Shown: one piece after another, positions 7,468-14,148 of the stretch
How positions within the stretch are numbered: the stretch's first letter is position 1
How the letters are laid out: the number at the start of each line of letters is the position of its first letter
NCBI GenBank assembly: GCA_934500705.1
Contig: CAKSTI010000021.1
Location: forward strand, 1-28,559
Length of the DNA stretch: 28,559 nt
Reading direction: 5' to 3'
From: an uncultured Clostridia bacterium
GTDB taxonomy: Bacteria; Bacillota; Clostridia; UMGS1810
Notes under the pieces: generated by a model
Databases searched by the model: none
Told to the model about the DNA's origin: nothing
What the model saw: only the letters and a program-made list of their open reading frames with translations
Translations under genes and position numbers: made by a program

Positions 7468-8487
7468 ATGGCAAAAATAAGTGTTATCGGCTCCGGCGGC
7501 TGGGGAACGGCGAATGCCATTCTCCTCGCAAACAACGGTCACAGCGTCACCCTTTGGTCGTATCTTAGAGAGGAGAGCGACGCATTGAGGAAAACGAGGG
7601 AGAACGCTAATTTTCTCCCCGGAGCGAAAATTCCGGAAAGCATAAAACTTACAAGCGACCTTGCCGATTGTGCGGACGCCGACCTGATTGTGTTTGCCAC
7701 GCCGTCGTTTGCGGTCAAATCCACGGCAAAGGCAATGAGCGGATATGTTAAGGACGGCCAGCTTGTTTTGAATATTTCAAAGGGCTTTGACGAGGAGAGC
7801 GGAATGAGGCTCTCTGAGGTGATTTGCGCCGAGATGCCAAACGTGCGCATTGCCTCGATGAGCGGTCCCTCCCACGCAGAGGAAGTGGCGGTAGGTATGC
7901 CAACGACGAACGTTGTTGCCTGCTCCGAAGCGGAAACGGCGCAGTATATTCAGGATTTGTATATGGCAAAAAATTTCAGAGTATATACGAATGATGACCT
8001 CATAGGTCTTGAACTCGGCGGTTCGCTTAAAAACATAATTGCCCTTGCCGCCGGTATTTGCGACGGCCTCGGCTACGGCGACAACACCAAAGCGGCGCTT
8101 ATGACCCGTGGGCTTGTTGAGATTACAAGGCTCGGCGTAAAGATGGGAGCAAAGAGCGAAACGTTCAGCGGTTTAACCGGTATGGGCGACCTCATTGTTA
8201 CCTGCACCAGTATGCATTCACGCAACCGCCGTGCCGGGATTTTGATAGGCAAAGGCGCAAGCGCCGATGAGGCTCAAAGGCAGGTTAAAATGACCGTTGA
8301 GGGCGTAAGAGCCGCCCGTGCGGCACGCCGCCTTGCCGAAAAGTACGGTGTGGATATGCCGATTACCGAAACGGTCTGCGAGATTTTGGACGGCACGCTT
8401 AGCGTTGCCGACGCTGCCGAAAGACTTATGGGCAGGGCAAAAAAGCACGAGAGCGAAAAAGGCTGGCTCGAAGAGGGCAGAGAGTGA
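7468..8487 (+). CDS. gpsA: NAD(P)H-dependent glycerol-3-phosphate dehydrogenase
   Basis: This 339-residue cytoplasmic enzyme reduces dihydroxyacetone phosphate to sn-glycerol-3-phosphate, the backbone for phospholipids. The nucleotide-binding loop GSGGWGTA is at residues 8-15. Further family blocks are FATPS (77-81), SKGF (104-107) and MSGPSHAEE. The catalytic lysine is K188 in GGSLKNIIALAAGICDGLGYGDN, followed by TGMGDLIVTC. Length and motifs are normal. It starts 11 bases after the metallo-hydrolase gene behind AAGGAG and is the last gene of the yebC-murA group. A new promoter begins only 16 bases past its stop. Confidence 0.97.
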   Translation: MAKISVIGSGGWGTANAILLANNGHSVTLWSYLREESDALRKTRENANFLPGAKIPESIKLTSDLADCADADLIVFATPSFAVKSTAKAMSGYVKDGQLVLNISKGFDEESGMRLSEVICAEMPNVRIASMSGPSHAEEVAVGMPTTNVVACSEAETAQYIQDLYMAKNFRVYTNDDLIGLELGGSLKNIIALAAGICDGLGYGDNTKAALMTRGLVEITRLGVKMGAKSETFSGLTGMGDLIVTCTSMHSRNRRAGILIGKGASADEAQRQVKMTVEGVRAARAARRLAEKYGVDMPITETVCEILDGTLSVADAAERLMGRAKKHESEKGWLEEGRE

Positions 8488-8503
8488 TTTTAAAATTTAA
8501 CTG

Positions 8504-8532
8504 TTGACAAATCAGAGAAATGAATATATAAT
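8504..8532 (+). promoter_or_regulatory. Consensus sigma-A promoter with no gene behind it
   Basis: A perfect -35 TTGACA (8504-8509), a 17-bp spacer and a perfect -10 TATAAT (8527-8532) lie just after gpsA. The only features downstream on this strand are the short terminated segment and a repeat element, and then the convergent pyrR gene. Confidence 0.75.
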
Positions 8533-8538
8533 GATAAT

Positions 8539-8625
8539 AGAAAAAGGCAAGACCTCAAACGGTTGTGCCCGAAAACGATTAATTTTCTTGGATAATCGCC
8601 TTGGCAGAGGCGGTTATCTTTTGTT
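8539..8625 (+). ncRNA. Candidate small RNA or orphan attenuator, about 85 nt
   Basis: A strong promoter and a strong intrinsic terminator enclose about 85 bases with no plausible reading frame. The first half can fold as GGCAAGACC / GGTTGTGCC (8546-8569). CGATTA (8576-8581) can pair with TAATCG (8593-8598), which would break the terminator stem at 8591-8617, so two exclusive folds are possible, as in an attenuator or riboswitch. No gene follows in the same direction, which favours a standalone RNA. I do not recognise a known RNA family. The promoter and hairpins are seen; the RNA itself is inferred. Confidence 0.5.
8591..8625 (+). terminator. Intrinsic terminator
   Basis: The 11-bp stem GATAATCGCCT / AGGCGGTTATC (one G-T pair) is followed by TTTTGTTTT. 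It ends the candidate small RNA and would also stop read-through from gpsA. Confidence 0.85.
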
Positions 8626-8628
8626 TTG

Positions 8629-8763
8629 AAATCCCTCAGACGGCTGCACTGCCAGCTCCCTTTGACAAGGGAGCCTTTTTTGGTTAAAATCTTGCAAGCC
8701 AACCAACTACATAAAAGCCTCCTTGCCAAAGGGAGTTCGGCTTCGAGTTGGCAAGGGGGATTT
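8629..8763. repeat. MITE-like intergenic inverted-repeat element
   Basis: The 135-bp stretch begins AAATCCCTC and ends GGGGGATTT, an imperfect terminal inverted pair. Inside are a hairpin GCTCCCTTTGACAAGGGAGC with six T's behind it (about 8651-8676) and a second arm AGCCTCCTTGCCAAAGGGAG. There is no reading frame. Repeats with this CTCCCTTTG...CAAGGGAG layout are scattered through many Oscillospiraceae genomes. A fragment of the same phrase appears near 19370-19390. Confidence 0.6.
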
Positions 8764-8777
8764 AATAATAAGCAATG

Positions 8778-8813
8778 AAAACACCTCAAAGGCTCTGACC
8801 TTTGAGGTGTTTT
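8778..8813 (-). terminator. Terminator of the uraA-pyrR operon
   Basis: A perfect 15-bp stem, AAAACACCTCAAAGG / CCTTTGAGGTGTTTT, with a six-base loop. It is symmetric, so it could also act on plus-strand transcripts. It ends 12 bp from the pyrR stop. Confidence 0.9.
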
Positions 8814-8825
8814 ACTTTTTACATC

Positions 8826-9365
8826 TTACTTTTCGTACAGTTCCACGCTGTCTTTGCCGTCAATTTCGTTTACGGCAACGTGGACGATTTCGCTTTTTGA
8901 AGTGGGAATGTTCTTGCCGACATAGTCTGCTCTTATCGGCAGTTCCCTGTGCCCACGGTCCACAAACACCGCAAGCTGAATTGATGCCGGTCTGCCAAAG
9001 CCGATTATGGCATCGAGTGCGGCACGTGCCGTTCTGCCGGTGTAGATTACGTCGTCTACAAGGATTACGTTTTTGCCCGATATGTCAAAGGGCACGTCCG
9101 AGCCGTTGACGACGGGCATATCATCATTTGTGTACGTGAGGTCGTCACGGTAGAGTGTGATGTCCAAAACGCCTACGTCAACTTCTTTTTGCTCGATTTT
9201 GCAAATCCTCTCCGCAAGGCGCTTTGCCAGCGGAACGCCACGGGTTTTAATACCTATGATGCAAAGATTGTCAACCGAGCCGTTTTTCTCTATAATCTCG
9301 TGAGAAATTCTTGTAAGTGTCCTGCCAAATGAATTTTCATCAATTAATACGGATTTCAGTTTCAT
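8826..9365 (-). CDS. pyrR: PyrR, pyrimidine operon regulator / uracil phosphoribosyltransferase
   Basis: This 179-residue type I phosphoribosyltransferase binds UMP and pyr leader RNA to cause attenuation, and has uracil phosphoribosyltransferase activity. The PRPP loop is VILVDDVIYTGRTARAA (residues 100-116). GIKTRGVPLA and LDITLYRDDL are further PyrR signatures. The length is standard. It is second in a minus-strand pair, 18 bases after the uracil permease, with a strong terminator behind it. Pairing with uraA is a common salvage arrangement. I could not find a convincing PyrR binding loop in the uraA leader, so the target may be elsewhere or the site may be diverged. Confidence 0.95.
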   Translation of the reverse strand: MKLKSVLIDENSFGRTLTRISHEIIEKNGSVDNLCIIGIKTRGVPLAKRLAERICKIEQKEVDVGVLDITLYRDDLTYTNDDMPVVNGSDVPFDISGKNVILVDDVIYTGRTARAALDAIIGFGRPASIQLAVFVDRGHRELPIRADYVGKNIPTSKSEIVHVAVNEIDGKDSVELYEK

Positions 9366-9383
9366 ACGGCTATCACCCCGATG

Positions 9384-10715
9384 CTATCTGGCTTTCTTTT
9401 CGGAAAGAACGAGGTTTGTAATAATTCCGAGGATAAGGGCGCAGGCAACTTCGGTGAGCGTTACCTGACCGATTTTGAGCGCCATACCGCCGATACCGGA
9501 GATGAGGATTACGGATACAACAAAGAGGTTTCTGTTGTCGCCGAGGTCAACGTCCTGTATCATTTTAAGTCCGCTGACTGCGATAAAGCCGTAAAGCGTT
9601 ACGCACACACCGCCCATTACACAGGACGGAATTGTTGCAAGGAAGGTTACAAACGGGCCAAAGAACGAAATTACGATTGCCATAATTGCCGTGGTAAGAA
9701 TTGTTACAACAGATGCGTTACCGGTGATTGCAACACAGCCTACCGACTCGCCGTATGTGGTATTGGGGCAGCCGCCGAAGAAAGCGCCGAAAATTGAGCC
9801 GACGCCGTCGCCGAGGAGCGTTCTGTGCAGTCCCGGTGTTTTGAGAAGGTCCCTGCCGATTACGGAAGAAAGGTTTTTGTGGTCTGCAATGTGCTCTGCA
9901 AATACAACGAATGCGACCGGAATATACGCAACGGCGATTGTGGCAATGTATTTGCCGTCAACTGCGGCAAAGCCCTTGCTTGCCTTTAAAAATGTAAAGT
10001 CGGGGTACCACTGCATATTTTTGAAGAGTGAAAAGTCGATTATTTGGAGTGTTTCGTTGCCCGTTGACATACCGATTACGGTGAAAACTGCGGCTACCGC
10101 ATATCCGGCAAGAATACCGATGATAAACGGAATGAGCTTGGTCATCTTTTTGCCGTAAACCGAGCAAATCATTACCGTAAAGAGTGTAACAAGTGCGCAG
10201 ATAAAGCCAACCCAGCCCTTTGCGCCCATAACGAATGCGCCGTCCGACTGTGCAAATTTAAGCATATCGCCTATGGCATTGCCGGAGAGCGAAAGTCCGA
10301 TGATTGCAACTGTGGGTCCGATAACTACCGGCGGCATAAGTTTGTCTATCCACGAAACGCCGGCAAACTTAACAACCAGTGCGATTACCACATAAACAAG
10401 ACCTGCAAAGAGCGCACCGATGATAAGACCTGCGTGGCCTGCTTCAACGGAAACGGCGCCTGCAAAAGCTGCAAACATTGAGCCGAGGAATGCAAAGGAC
10501 GAACCTAAGAAAACCGGGCTTTTAAACTTGGTAAACAAAAGGTAAATAATTGTGCCTACGCCTGCGCCGAAAAGTGCGGCAGACTGCGACATACCGTTCT
10601 GAATAATTGACGGAACGGCGATGGTTGCGGCAAGAATTGCCAAAAGCTGCTGGAAAGCAAACACGATAAGCTGACCGAATTTGGGCTTATCTTCAACATC
10701 GTAAATCAGTTTCAT
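9384..10715 (-). CDS. uraA: Uracil permease, NCS2 family
   Basis: This 443-residue integral membrane protein has about a dozen or more hydrophobic segments spread over its whole length, in keeping with the 14-helix NCS2 fold. Uracil-type signatures are GSSFAFLGS in the first third, VVIGPTVAIIGLSLS in the middle and CPNTTYGESVG (the TM10 substrate motif) in the last third. It would import uracil with protons at the cytoplasmic membrane. AGGGAGAG precedes the ATG at 10715. It is the first gene of the uraA-pyrR operon, behind a leader of about 150 bases that holds a terminator-like hairpin. The neighbouring pyrR supports uracil rather than xanthine as substrate. Confidence 0.93.
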   Translation of the reverse strand: MKLIYDVEDKPKFGQLIVFAFQQLLAILAATIAVPSIIQNGMSQSAALFGAGVGTIIYLLFTKFKSPVFLGSSFAFLGSMFAAFAGAVSVEAGHAGLIIGALFAGLVYVVIALVVKFAGVSWIDKLMPPVVIGPTVAIIGLSLSGNAIGDMLKFAQSDGAFVMGAKGWVGFICALVTLFTVMICSVYGKKMTKLIPFIIGILAGYAVAAVFTVIGMSTGNETLQIIDFSLFKNMQWYPDFTFLKASKGFAAVDGKYIATIAVAYIPVAFVVFAEHIADHKNLSSVIGRDLLKTPGLHRTLLGDGVGSIFGAFFGGCPNTTYGESVGCVAITGNASVVTILTTAIMAIVISFFGPFVTFLATIPSCVMGGVCVTLYGFIAVSGLKMIQDVDLGDNRNLFVVSVILISGIGGMALKIGQVTLTEVACALILGIITNLVLSEKKAR

Positions 10716-10767
10716 AAAAATATCTCTCCCTGAATTTTTTTGAAAATAAGTAATTTTAAAATCGAAA

Positions 10768-10797
10768 ATGCCTCATCTGCGGACGCAGACAAGGCAT
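10768..10797 (-). terminator. Attenuator-like hairpin in the uraA leader
   Basis: On the minus strand ATGCCTTGTCTGC pairs with GCAGATGAGGCAT across a four-base loop (13 pairs, two of them G-T), followed by TTTTCGATTTT. It lies 52 bases before the uraA ATG, so it can stop leader transcription. Upstream, GATG-CGGGA-CATC forms a second small hairpin. The sequence TCCGCAGATGAGGC only loosely resembles a PyrR binding loop. Confidence 0.6.
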
Positions 10798-10872
10798 AAC
10801 AGTGCACAAAAAAATATGTAAATCTTGCCGATGTCCCGCATCGAATTTAAAGATAACTTATTAACTTGATAA

Positions 10873-10901
10873 AGTATAGCATAAAATTTGCGGTTTGTAA
10901 A
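10873..10901 (-). promoter_or_regulatory. Sigma-A promoter of uraA-pyrR
   Basis: The -35 TTTACA (10896-10901), a 17-bp spacer and the -10 TATACT (10873-10878) on the minus strand give a leader of about 150 bases before uraA. Confidence 0.8.
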
Positions 10902-10997
10902 TAGTTTTTTTAAAATTTTCAAAAATTTTGTCGGATTTCCATATTATTTAGGTAATACTTTTTGTCACTTTCAAAATAATAATAGCGGGTGATAAAA

Positions 10998-11144
10998 ATG
11001 AAAAGAATTTTTGCATTTACAATGCTTGCCGTAAGCGTGATTGCGGTAATATTATTTATGGAAACGATGAGAATGCAGAGCGAAAACGAAAAAATCCGCC
11101 ACGGCACGTTTGCTATGCACATATCGGCGGAGGTGGCTGTATGA
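10998..11144 (+). CDS. Small membrane protein heading the spoVA operon (48 residues)
   Basis: The frame opens at an ATG 6 bases after GGGTGAT and encodes 48 residues: a basic start MKRIF, a single hydrophobic helix of about 17 residues (roughly 4-20), then a polar, charged tail with METMRMQSENEKIRHG. Its stop overlaps the spoVAC start as ATGA at 11141-11144, a strong sign of real translation and coupling. I do not recognise a family. The position suggests a forespore membrane protein made with the SpoVA channel. A sigma-G type promoter is expected upstream; CATATTA at 10940-10946 fits its -10 pattern, but I see no matching -35. It could also be only a coupling leader peptide. Confidence 0.65.
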   Translation: MKRIFAFTMLAVSVIAVILFMETMRMQSENEKIRHGTFAMHISAEVAV

Positions 11145-11593
11145 AAACAAAAATCTCGGCAAAAGAATACGACACAATGGTAAAAAAGGCGTCGCCGAAC
11201 TCAAAGATATTAAGCGACTGCGCCTGCGCCTTTGTCGCCGGGGGGATAATCTGCGTTATAGGTCAGTTGATAAGCGACGGGTACAAGGCGGCGGATTTTT
11301 CCAAAGAGGACGCAGCGGCGCTGACGAGTGCAACGCTCATATTTTTGGGAGCGTTTTTAACCGGAACAGGCGTGTACGACAACATTGCAAAGTTTGGGCG
11401 TGCCGGCACGCTTGTGCCCATAACGGGATTTGCAAACAGCATTGTGTCCCCGGCTCTCGAATACAAAACGGAAGGGTATATTCTCGGAGTGGGGGCAAAG
11501 ATGTTCACCATTGCGGGGCCTGTGCTTGCGTACGGCATAAGTGCGTCGGTGATATACGGAGTTATATATATTCTTATGAAAGGCGGTGCGTGA
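11141..11593 (+). CDS. spoVAC: Stage V sporulation protein AC
   Basis: This 150-residue membrane protein is typical for SpoVAC, with several hydrophobic helices (CACAFVAGGIICVIGQLI, LIFLGAFLTGTGVYD, and two C-terminal segments) and the family phrases AGTLVPITGFANSI and ALEYKTEG. SpoVAC sits in the inner forespore membrane and is part of the channel that loads dipicolinic acid during sporulation and releases it at germination. In Bacillus it can behave as a mechanosensitive channel. It is coupled to the small gene before it by ATGA, and its stop lies directly before the spoVAD start. Length is normal. Confidence 0.95.
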   Translation: MKTKISAKEYDTMVKKASPNSKILSDCACAFVAGGIICVIGQLISDGYKAADFSKEDAAALTSATLIFLGAFLTGTGVYDNIAKFGRAGTLVPITGFANSIVSPALEYKTEGYILGVGAKMFTIAGPVLAYGISASVIYGVIYILMKGGA

Positions 11594-11594
11594 T

Positions 11595-12605
11595 ATGGGC
11601 AGAAAAGTCGGGAAACAGAGCATTGAATTTTCTAACCCCGTCCGCATAAAAGGCTATTTTTCGTCTGTCGGCAAAAAAGAGGGGGAAGGGCCTCTCGGCT
11701 CATACTTTGACGTGGTGTACCGGGACGAATATGTCGAAGCAAAAAGCTGGGAGGAGGCGGAAAATCACATCTTGAAGCACACGGTGTCCGGTGCGCTTAC
11801 CAATGCGGCGCTGACGAGCAACGATATTGATTATGTTTTCTCCGGTGATTTGTTAAATCAGTGCACGGCGAGCTGCTTTGCACTCAAAGATATGAACATA
11901 CCGTACTTTGGGCTTTACGGAGCCTGCTCAACTATGGCGGAGAGTCTGAGCCTTGCCGCCGTTATGACGGACGGCGGTTACGGCAAAAACGTGCTTGCGG
12001 CAACGTCGAGCCACTTTTGTTCAAGCGAAAAGCAGTACCGCTTTCCGCTGGAATACGGCAGTGTGCGCACGCCCACTGCGCAGTGGACGGTGACGGGCAG
12101 CGGTGCGGTCATTCTGTCGGACACGGGTTCCGATTTGTGCGTAAAAGCGATAACCACGGGCAAAATGGTAGACCTCGGCGTGACGGACGCAAACAATATG
12201 GGGGCGGCGATGGCGCCTGCGGCAGCCGACTGCATATACGCTCACTTTGAGGACACGGGGAGAAAGTGCGATTACTACGATGCGGTAATTACGGGTGATT
12301 TGGGCGATGTCGGCTCGGAGCTTTTGCTCGAAATTCTAAACAGGCAGGGTGTGGATATAGCCAAGGTTCACCGTGACTGCGGCTCGATGATTTTTGACAA
12401 CGAAAATCAGGGCACAAACGCCGGGGGCAGCGGCTGCGGCTGTTCGGCATCGGTTTTGTGCGGATACTTTTTAAAGGAAATGGCAAGAGGAGCGCTTAAC
12501 AAAATTCTCCTCGTGTGCACGGGAGCGCTTATGAGTCCCACGACGGTTCAGCTCGGTGAGGACATTGTGGGCATTGCGCACGCAGTTGCCATAGAAAGGA
12601 AATAG
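11595..12605 (+). CDS. spoVAD: Stage V sporulation protein AD
   Basis: This 336-residue soluble protein has the thiolase-like fold of SpoVAD, the subunit that binds dipicolinic acid. Family blocks include a start MGRKVGKQSIEF, DLLNQCTASCFALKDMNIP, YGACSTMAESL, ATSSHFCSSEKQYRFPLEYG and CGCSASVLCGYFL. A GTG at 11586 is in frame, but the ATG at 11595 matches the usual N-terminus and has AAAGGCGG at a proper distance. It starts 1 base after the spoVAC stop and ends 1 base before spoVAE, so the three are one tight operon. Nothing looks damaged. Confidence 0.95.
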   Translation: MGRKVGKQSIEFSNPVRIKGYFSSVGKKEGEGPLGSYFDVVYRDEYVEAKSWEEAENHILKHTVSGALTNAALTSNDIDYVFSGDLLNQCTASCFALKDMNIPYFGLYGACSTMAESLSLAAVMTDGGYGKNVLAATSSHFCSSEKQYRFPLEYGSVRTPTAQWTVTGSGAVILSDTGSDLCVKAITTGKMVDLGVTDANNMGAAMAPAAADCIYAHFEDTGRKCDYYDAVITGDLGDVGSELLLEILNRQGVDIAKVHRDCGSMIFDNENQGTNAGGSGCGCSASVLCGYFLKEMARGALNKILLVCTGALMSPTTVQLGEDIVGIAHAVAIERK

Positions 12606-12606
12606 T

Positions 12607-12972
12607 ATGGATTTGATGAAACTTTTCAATGCGTTCTGGGTGGGGGGAGTACTCTGCGTGATAGCGCAGATTTTGATAGACAAAACCAAGCTGACCCCGG
12701 CGAGGATAATGGTTTCCTACGTTGTTGCAGGGGTTATACTGACGGCAATCGGCGTATACGAGCCGATAGTAAAGTACGCCGGCAGCGGTGCAACGGTGCC
12801 GATTATCGGCTTTGGGTATTCGCTTGCAAACGGGGTCAAAAAGGCGGTTGAGGAAAAGCATTGGCTCGGCGTGCTCACCGGCGGTGCTACGGGCACAAGC
12901 GCCGGAATATCGGCGGCGGTATTTTTTGGAATTGTGTTTTCTTTGATATGCAAGCCGAAGGCGAAGGATTAA
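12607..12972 (+). CDS. spoVAE: Stage V sporulation protein AE (SpoVAEB type)
   Basis: This 121-residue membrane protein has four hydrophobic segments and the family phrases FWVGGVLCVIAQILID, GIYEPI-like GVYEPIVKYAGSGATVPI and GFGYSLANGVKKAVEE. It is similar in layout to SpoVAC and belongs to the same dipicolinate channel. It is the last gene of the operon; no classical terminator follows, only the first repeat of the island at 12984. The set here is AC-AD-AE without AA, AB or AF, the minimal set seen in many Clostridia. Confidence 0.94.
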   Translation: MDLMKLFNAFWVGGVLCVIAQILIDKTKLTPARIMVSYVVAGVILTAIGVYEPIVKYAGSGATVPIIGFGYSLANGVKKAVEEKHWLGVLTGGATGTSAGISAAVFFGIVFSLICKPKAKD

Positions 12973-12983
12973 GGTGTGTATTG

Positions 12984-13108
12984 TTTGGGGAAACAAAGAA
13001 AGTTTATCGTTTTCGAAAACGAAGGAAAACCGCACCGTCCCGCTGCACAGGGGGAGCATTTTTAAAAAAGCGGAAAACCGTCAGGGGCGTCAGCAGGCAC
13101 GCCCCCAA
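12984..13108 (-). repeat. Inverted repeat unit A (left partner of B and C)
   Basis: This stretch is, in reverse complement, nearly the same as 13971-14098 (unit B) and related to 19226-19330 (unit C, shorter). Shared landmarks are GGGGCGT / ACGCCCC as a hairpin, GACGGTTTTCCGCTTTTTTA, GCAGCGGGACGGTGCGGTTT and a TTTGTTTC end. It has no gene. Directly after it comes the MITE-like element, which splits it from the R1 repeat. Confidence 0.85.
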
Positions 13109-13382
13109 GGCAAAGAAAAGCTACCCCCGTATTGCCTGTCAGCACATATTTGACGAGCCTTTCGGCTTGTCGGATTTGACGGGCGCCAGCCCGCCTGCAC
13201 CCTTACGCACCGAAATTCTCAGCCAAATATGCGCTGACAGGTGCTCGCAGTTTTAACAGCGGCAATTTTTTCCGAGACAAGCAAAATGACGCCGTTAATA
13301 CTGACGTATTGACAAGGAGTTTTGTGCCGTATCGGGGAAAATTGCCCTGTTAAAACCAACACGGGGGTAACTTCTCTTTGCC
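13109..13382. mobile_element. 274-bp MITE-like element with 22-bp terminal inverted repeats
   Basis: The ends match in inverted orientation over 22 bases with two mismatches, starting GGCAAAGAAAAGCTACCCCC and ending with the complement. Two further inverted pairs lie inside: 13135-13152 with 13224-13241 (CCTGTCAGC.CATATTTG) and 13251-13273 with 13334-13355 (TTTTAACAG.GGCAATTTT). There is no protein. The same locus without the insert exists at the right end of the island, where unit C runs straight into R1 (19225-19245). The element therefore looks like an insertion into an older repeat. It is probably moved in trans by a transposase elsewhere. Confidence 0.75.
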
Positions 13383-13393
13383 CTACCCCCGCC

Positions 13394-13602
13394 CGCCGAC
13401 TCTGAAATATCGCCTACACTCTGTAATTTCCTATTTTTAAAATCTTAGCCGCTCCGAGGCGAAACAACCAGTTTCACTGCGGAGCTAAAAACGGCGGAAC
13501 GCCAAAGAAAATGAAAAATGTTCCGCCGTTTTTACTCTCAATTTTAAAAATACGAAAAACAGACTGTACGGCTCATTTCAAATGCGGACAAAAACAAGTT
13601 AG
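13394..13602 (-). repeat. Long inverted repeat R1, left copy
   Basis: About 200 bases are the reverse complement of 19019-19225, with only about five base differences before the last 15 bases. It holds two strong hairpins: CGGCGGAAC / GTTCCGCCG (13492-13531) and TTAGCCGCTCCG / CGGAGCTAA (about 13445-13488), the latter with an inner arm GAAAC-AACCA-GTTTC. Four of the five differences from the other copy are in that inner arm and keep it paired. It ends in an AAGTTAGTTTTACTT motif (13596-13610). Confidence 0.9.
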
Positions 13603-13700
13603 TTTTACTTGCAACGTGCTCACTGGTTATGTTATCGTAAGGTGTGGTAATATCGAACATTCAGCATACAAATTTATAATCATTTCATATTTAAATAAAA

Positions 13701-13757
13701 AAGTTAGTTTGACTTGAAATATGACCTCTGGTGACATATCCACAAGTAAACTAACTT
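13701..13757. repeat. Head-to-head pair of the AAGTTAGTTTACTT motif
   Basis: AAGTTAGTTTGACTT (13701-13715) faces AAGTAAACTAACTT (13744-13757), giving a long AT-rich hairpin with inner ATATG / CATAT. The right copy is followed by TTTTATTTTTTCCGCC and a small CGCCT / AGGCG hairpin, as in the copy near 21550. The stretch 13611-13970 has no gene; besides this hairpin it holds only the one at 13820-13866. Confidence 0.7.
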
Positions 13758-13819
13758 TTATTTTTTCCGCCTATGCAAGGCGAGAGAGCAGAATTTGCGA
13801 AATCGAAATTCATTTGCGC

Positions 13820-13866
13820 AAAACGGCACGCTGTTTATTCAGTTTCTTTATTTTGCGTGCCGTTTT
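13820..13866 (-). terminator. Probable terminator hairpin downstream of the secreted-protein gene
   Basis: The 12-bp stem AAAACGGCACGC / GCGTGCCGTTTT has a 23-base loop. On the minus strand it lies about 280 bp past the stop of the large gene. The T run is short, so its strength is uncertain. Confidence 0.45.
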
Positions 13867-13970
13867 AGTCCGAGACTTCGGCTGATTGCCGAACTTTCGG
13901 ACGGCGCAGTAATTAATTTTGATGAGCAACTATTCTGCCCGAACCTTGCATCAGCGGTGGGCGGTGGGTG

Positions 13971-14098
13971 TTGGGGGCGTGCCTGCTGACGCCCCCGACG
14001 GTTTTCCGCTTTTTTAAAAACGCTCCCCTGTGCAGCGGGACGGTGCGGTTTTACTTCGTTTTCTCAAACGATATACTTTTGTTGTTTCGGACGAAACA
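13971..14098 (+). repeat. Inverted repeat unit B
   Basis: It is the reverse complement partner of unit A over more than 110 bases. It lies immediately downstream of the large gene, whose stop codon sits in a related phrase (CGCCCCTGACGGTCTATT, 14135-14152). The A/B pair encloses 13109-13970. Confidence 0.85.
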
Positions 14099-14148
14099 CT
14101 CCCCTTGCACCGGCGAGGGTATGAGCGGTGTCGGACGCCCCTGACGGT

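Noticed and set aside
8531..8629. Possible 32-codon reading frame inside the short transcript
   Set aside because: Its ATG overlaps the -10 box of the promoter, so it would not be in the RNA, and the frame runs through the terminator hairpin.
10916..10957. Sigma-G promoter for the spoVA operon (CATATTA at 10940-10946)
   Set aside because: The -10 pattern fits but no matching -35 is present at the right spacing, so it is only mentioned with the small gene and not called.
13511..13989. Small open frames within the repeat island (68 and 64 residues)
   Set aside because: They lie across hairpins and repeat units, have no ribosome site, and the matching frames are not kept in the other repeat copies.
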